Positions 61,744 to 64,000 of a stretch of 64,000 nucleotides of DNA are shown here, one piece after another. Numbering within the stretch: position 1 is the first letter of the stretch; the number at the start of each line of letters is the position of its first letter. The notes beneath the pieces are model-generated. The model searched no databases. It was not told the DNA's origin and was given only the letters and a program-made list of their open reading frames with translations. The DNA comes from Oscillospiraceae bacterium (GTDB taxonomy: Bacteria; Bacillota; Clostridia; Saccharofermentanales; Saccharofermentanaceae), in assembly GCA_902787975.1 (NCBI GenBank), contig CADAIP010000003.1, forward strand, positions 1 to 64,000, written 5' to 3'. The position numbers and the translations under genes were made by a program.

Positions 61744-63132
61744 ATGTCTGAGAGCAAGCACAGCTATTCAATGGACGAATCTAATGTTGCAAGCATTAAG
61801 GTAATCGGCGTAGGTGGCGGCGGAAGCAACGCTGTAAACCGAATGGTCGAGAGTGGTGTCCAGGGCGTCACGTTCATCGCGATAAATACGGATAATCAAG
61901 CTCTTGCACGTAACAAGGCAGAGATCAAGATACAGATTGGTGAGAAGGTTACCAGAGGTTTGGGCTGCGGTGCAGATCCCAGCGTTGGTGAGAAGTCAGC
62001 AGAAGAGTCCAGAGACGAGATCGCTGAGGCTATTTCCAATACAGACATGCTCTTCATCACAGCAGGCATGGGCGGCGGTACCGGTACAGGCGCAGCTCCC
62101 GTAGTTGCCCAGATCGCAAGAGACCTCGGAATCCTCACAGTTGCAGTAGTTACAACTCCTTTCACATTCGAAGGTGCAAAGAGAGCAGCTAACGCAGAGC
62201 GCGGAATCAGAGAACTCCAGAAGTCAGTAGATTCCCTCATTGTAGTTTCCAACGATAAGCTCCTTGACGTAGTTGATGACAACACAAGCTTCGAAGAAGC
62301 ATTCAACATGGCAGACCAGGTACTGAAGTTCGGTGTCGCAGGTATTTCCGACCTCGTAGCTATCCCCGGACTCATCAACCTCGACTTGGCAGACGTTACA
62401 CGTGTCATGAAGGACGCAGGTATCTGCCACATGGGTATCGGCCGTGCTTCCGGCGAAGACAGAGCTACAGTTGCTATTAAGCAGGCTATCAATTCGCCTC
62501 TCCTCGACACAACGATCGAAGGAGCTACAGGTGTTATCCTTAACTTCACAGGCGGAAGAGGAATGCGTCTTTCAGAGATCGATGCAGCTTCATCCATCGT
62601 TCGTCAGTCCGCTGCACCCGAAGCAGAGATCATCGTTGGTGCGGTTGTTGACGATTCGCTCGAAGATGAGCTCATGATCACAGTCATCGCTTCCGGTTTT
62701 GACGGAACAGTTAATGCTTCTGCTGGTCACAGAGCAAGCACATCAGTTCTCTCCAGAGAGAATCCTACATTGATCAGTGCTAGACAGCCTGTAACTCAGC
62801 CCAGAACAGACTATACTCCCAGACAGGCAGAGCCCGCACCTGCACCCGTACCGGTACAGAGAGCACAGCCCGGATTCAGATTCGGTGACGATTCAGTAGC
62901 TCAGCCCGCACCTGCACCTGCTCCGGCTCCTGCACAGGCTCCCGTTCAGCAGATGCCCGTACAGCAGGCTCCTGTCCAGCAGGTTCCCGTTCAGCCGGTT
63001 TCCCAGCAGGCAGCTCCCCAGCAACCCGTACAGATGGGTGGCAGACCTCAGGCTAACGTAGCTCCTCAGGCAGATGAGAAGGCTCAGAAGTCAGCTAAGC
63101 CCTGGTTCATGTTCGGTAAGGACGGACAGTAA
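61744..63132 (+). CDS. ftsZ: Cell division protein FtsZ
   Basis: The 462-residue tubulin-like GTPase has [15 protein letters not shown], the tubulin signature [12 protein letters not shown], and the T7 loop [12 protein letters not shown] long Ala/Pro/Gln/Val-rich linker (about 345-445) leads to the end [12 protein letters not shown]. The usual C-terminal peptide (DIPxFLR type) that binds FtsA, SepF and others is not recognisable. It forms the Z ring. GGAGG at 61732-61736 precedes ATG 61744. It is separated from ftsQ by its own promoters. Confidence 0.95.
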   Translation: MSESKHSYSMDESNVASIKVIGVGGGGSNAVNRMVESGVQGVTFIAINTDNQALARNKAEIKIQIGEKVTRGLGCGADPSVGEKSAEESRDEIAEAISNTDMLFITAGMGGGTGTGAAPVVAQIARDLGILTVAVVTTPFTFEGAKRAANAERGIRELQKSVDSLIVVSNDKLLDVVDDNTSFEEAFNMADQVLKFGVAGISDLVAIPGLINLDLADVTRVMKDAGICHMGIGRASGEDRATVAIKQAINSPLLDTTIEGATGVILNFTGGRGMRLSEIDAASSIVRQSAAPEAEIIVGAVVDDSLEDELMITVIASGFDGTVNASAGHRASTSVLSRENPTLISARQPVTQPRTDYTPRQAEPAPAPVPVQRAQPGFRFGDDSVAQPAPAPAPAPAQAPVQQMPVQQAPVQQVPVQPVSQQAAPQQPVQMGGRPQANVAPQADEKAQKSAKPWFMFGKDGQ

Positions 63133-63150
63133 TTTAGGGGAGTCAAGTCC

Positions 63151-63636
63151 GTGATCTGTCCCAAATGCGGCGAGAACGATGACAAGGTCCTAGATTCAAG
63201 ACCGACAGATGATGGCTTTGCTGTCAGAAGAAGACGCGTATGCCTCGTTTGCGGAGCAAGATTTTCGACAATTGAGAAGATTGAGGGCTTGAAGCCCATG
63301 GTCGTCAAGAAGGACGGAACAAAGCAGTTATACGATCCGGAAAAGATAATGAGAAGTCTGGACGTTGCCTGCCAGAAACGCGGAGTGTCGCAGCAGGTCA
63401 AAGAAAATATCTGTTCCGATATTACACACCTGATTGAGTCCAGATTCAATAAAGAGATAACTTCGTCAGAGATTGGCGAGTTTATTATGTCGAAGCTTAT
63501 GGACATTGACCGTGTGTCATACGTCCGCTTCGCATCGGTTTATAAGAATTTCACTGATCTGGATTCTTATACGGCCGAGATTAATAATTTCGATGTAGGA
63601 AGCGGTGCTTCTGTCGAAGATAATAAGGGTTTGTAA
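63151..63636 (+). CDS. nrdR: Transcriptional repressor NrdR
   Basis: The 161-residue product has a zinc ribbon (CPKCG at 3-7, CLVCGARF near 32-39) with RPTDDGFAVRRRRVC, then an ATP-cone (VVKKDGTKQLYDPEKIMRSL). NrdR senses ATP/dATP and represses ribonucleotide reductase genes. GTG 63151 has AGGGGAG at 63136-63142, 8 nt upstream. About ten residues extend beyond the usual end. The TAA lies inside a perfect palindrome (63632-63646). Confidence 0.95.
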   Translation: MICPKCGENDDKVLDSRPTDDGFAVRRRRVCLVCGARFSTIEKIEGLKPMVVKKDGTKQLYDPEKIMRSLDVACQKRGVSQQVKENICSDITHLIESRFNKEITSSEIGEFIMSKLMDIDRVSYVRFASVYKNFTDLDSYTAEINNFDVGSGASVEDNKGL

Positions 63637-63646
63637 CATTGTTACA
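63632..63646. promoter_or_regulatory. Perfect palindrome TGTAACATTGTTACA upstream of the response regulator gene
   Basis: The half-sites TGTAAC and GTTACA flank ATT and overlap the nrdR stop, 41 bp ahead of the response regulator ATG. A sibling with a different centre base occurs inside xpt (15818-15832). Confidence 0.5.
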
Positions 63647-63687
63647 GACAAGGAAAACCTAAAAAGTTGTAGAGCAGGGGTGATCTT

Positions 63688-64000
63688 ATGGCAGCTAACA
63701 AGGTTTTGCTCGTTGATGACGATCCGGGCATTATTGAAGTTCTCAAACTCTATTTTGAGAAAGAGGGATACCAGGTATCCACATGCATGCAGGGCGACAA
63801 AGCCGTTGCAGCTTTCAACAGTTTCGTTCCGGATATTGTGATCCTGGATCTCATGCTTCCCGGCATGGACGGTAATGATATCTGCCGCGAGATCAGAAAG
63901 ACTTCTGAATGTCCGATCATCATGCTTACTGCAAGAACAGATACTCTCGATAAGATCGTAGGTCTTGAGCTCGGAGCTGATGACTATATTCCGAAGCCGT
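63688..64000 (+). CDS. Response regulator receiver domain protein (3' end outside window)
   Basis: The visible 104 residues are a receiver domain: VLLVDDDPGIIEVL (acidic pocket), the phospho-acceptor Asp in VILDLMLPGMDG (near residue 54), MLTAR (Thr switch) and GADDYIPKP (Lys). This fits the OmpR/PhoB subfamily, but the DNA-binding domain is not in view, so PhoP, WalR or another paralogue cannot be told apart. AGGGG precedes ATG 63688. Confidence 0.85.
   Translation, partial: MAANKVLLVDDDPGIIEVLKLYFEKEGYQVSTCMQGDKAVAAFNSFVPDIVILDLMLPGMDGNDICREIRKTSECPIIMLTARTDTLDKIVGLELGADDYIPKP

Overview
The window is a chromosomal segment of a Gram-positive anaerobe of the phylum Bacillota, most likely class Clostridia. 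The evidence is the gene order (rpsF-ssb-rpsR, rplI-dnaB, tilS-hpt-ftsH, rimP-nusA-ylxR-ylxQ-infB-rbfA-nrnA-truB-ribF, and an mraZ-to-ftsZ division cluster), strong GGAGG-type ribosome binding sites, a flavodiiron protein typical of strict anaerobes, and an meso-diaminopimelate-type MurE. Arginine is mostly AGA and GC is moderate. I cannot fix the family. No spoIIGA-sigE-sigG follows ftsZ, so a non-sporulating lineage is possible but not shown.

Layout. 1-8.3 kb: the end of a low-molecular-weight phosphatase gene, then ribosomal, replication, tRNA-modification and protease genes. 8.3-15.6 kb: prfC on the minus strand, then malQ, glpK, an AEC transporter, an SseB-like gene and an unknown membrane-anchored protein. 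15.6-21.2 kb: xpt with a complete BMP-type nucleoside ABC transporter, which together form a purine salvage operon. 21.2-27.7 kb: fprA, a large membrane-anchored clostripain-family protein, and ilvBN. 27.8-29.4 kb: hpf, then a striking array of eight inverted repeats with an exact 74-bp period, then a YunG-like gene. 29.4-36.4 kb: accessory genes, including a polysaccharide deacetylase, a DUF2974 hydrolase with a membrane domain, a YhbD/ArsR pair, a zinc-ribbon membrane protein, mscL and a small P-loop protein. 36.5-45.2 kb: the nusA-infB translation operon behind a leader terminator. 45.3-49.6 kb: lgt, rodA and a fused GH32 sucrose hydrolase-fructokinase. 49.9-64 kb: the division and cell-wall cluster (without mraY, murD, murC or ftsA), nrdR and the start of a response regulator.

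Most of the window is core housekeeping. No tRNA or rRNA gene, insertion sequence, prophage or CRISPR array was seen. The best candidate for something undescribed is the inverted-repeat array at 28388-28907. It has two related families (arms TACCCACTAA and TACCTACTAA) whose arms differ by a compensatory change. Unit lengths are rigidly constant while the loops vary, and the array lies just upstream of the yunG promoter. Other points of interest are an exact 69-bp tandem duplication that copies the ssb start, a motif repeated at the same offset after two stop codons, an apparent ATC start in xpt, a G9 tract in a Shine-Dalgarno sequence, the GH32-PfkB fusion, and candidate MraZ and WalR-type binding sites.
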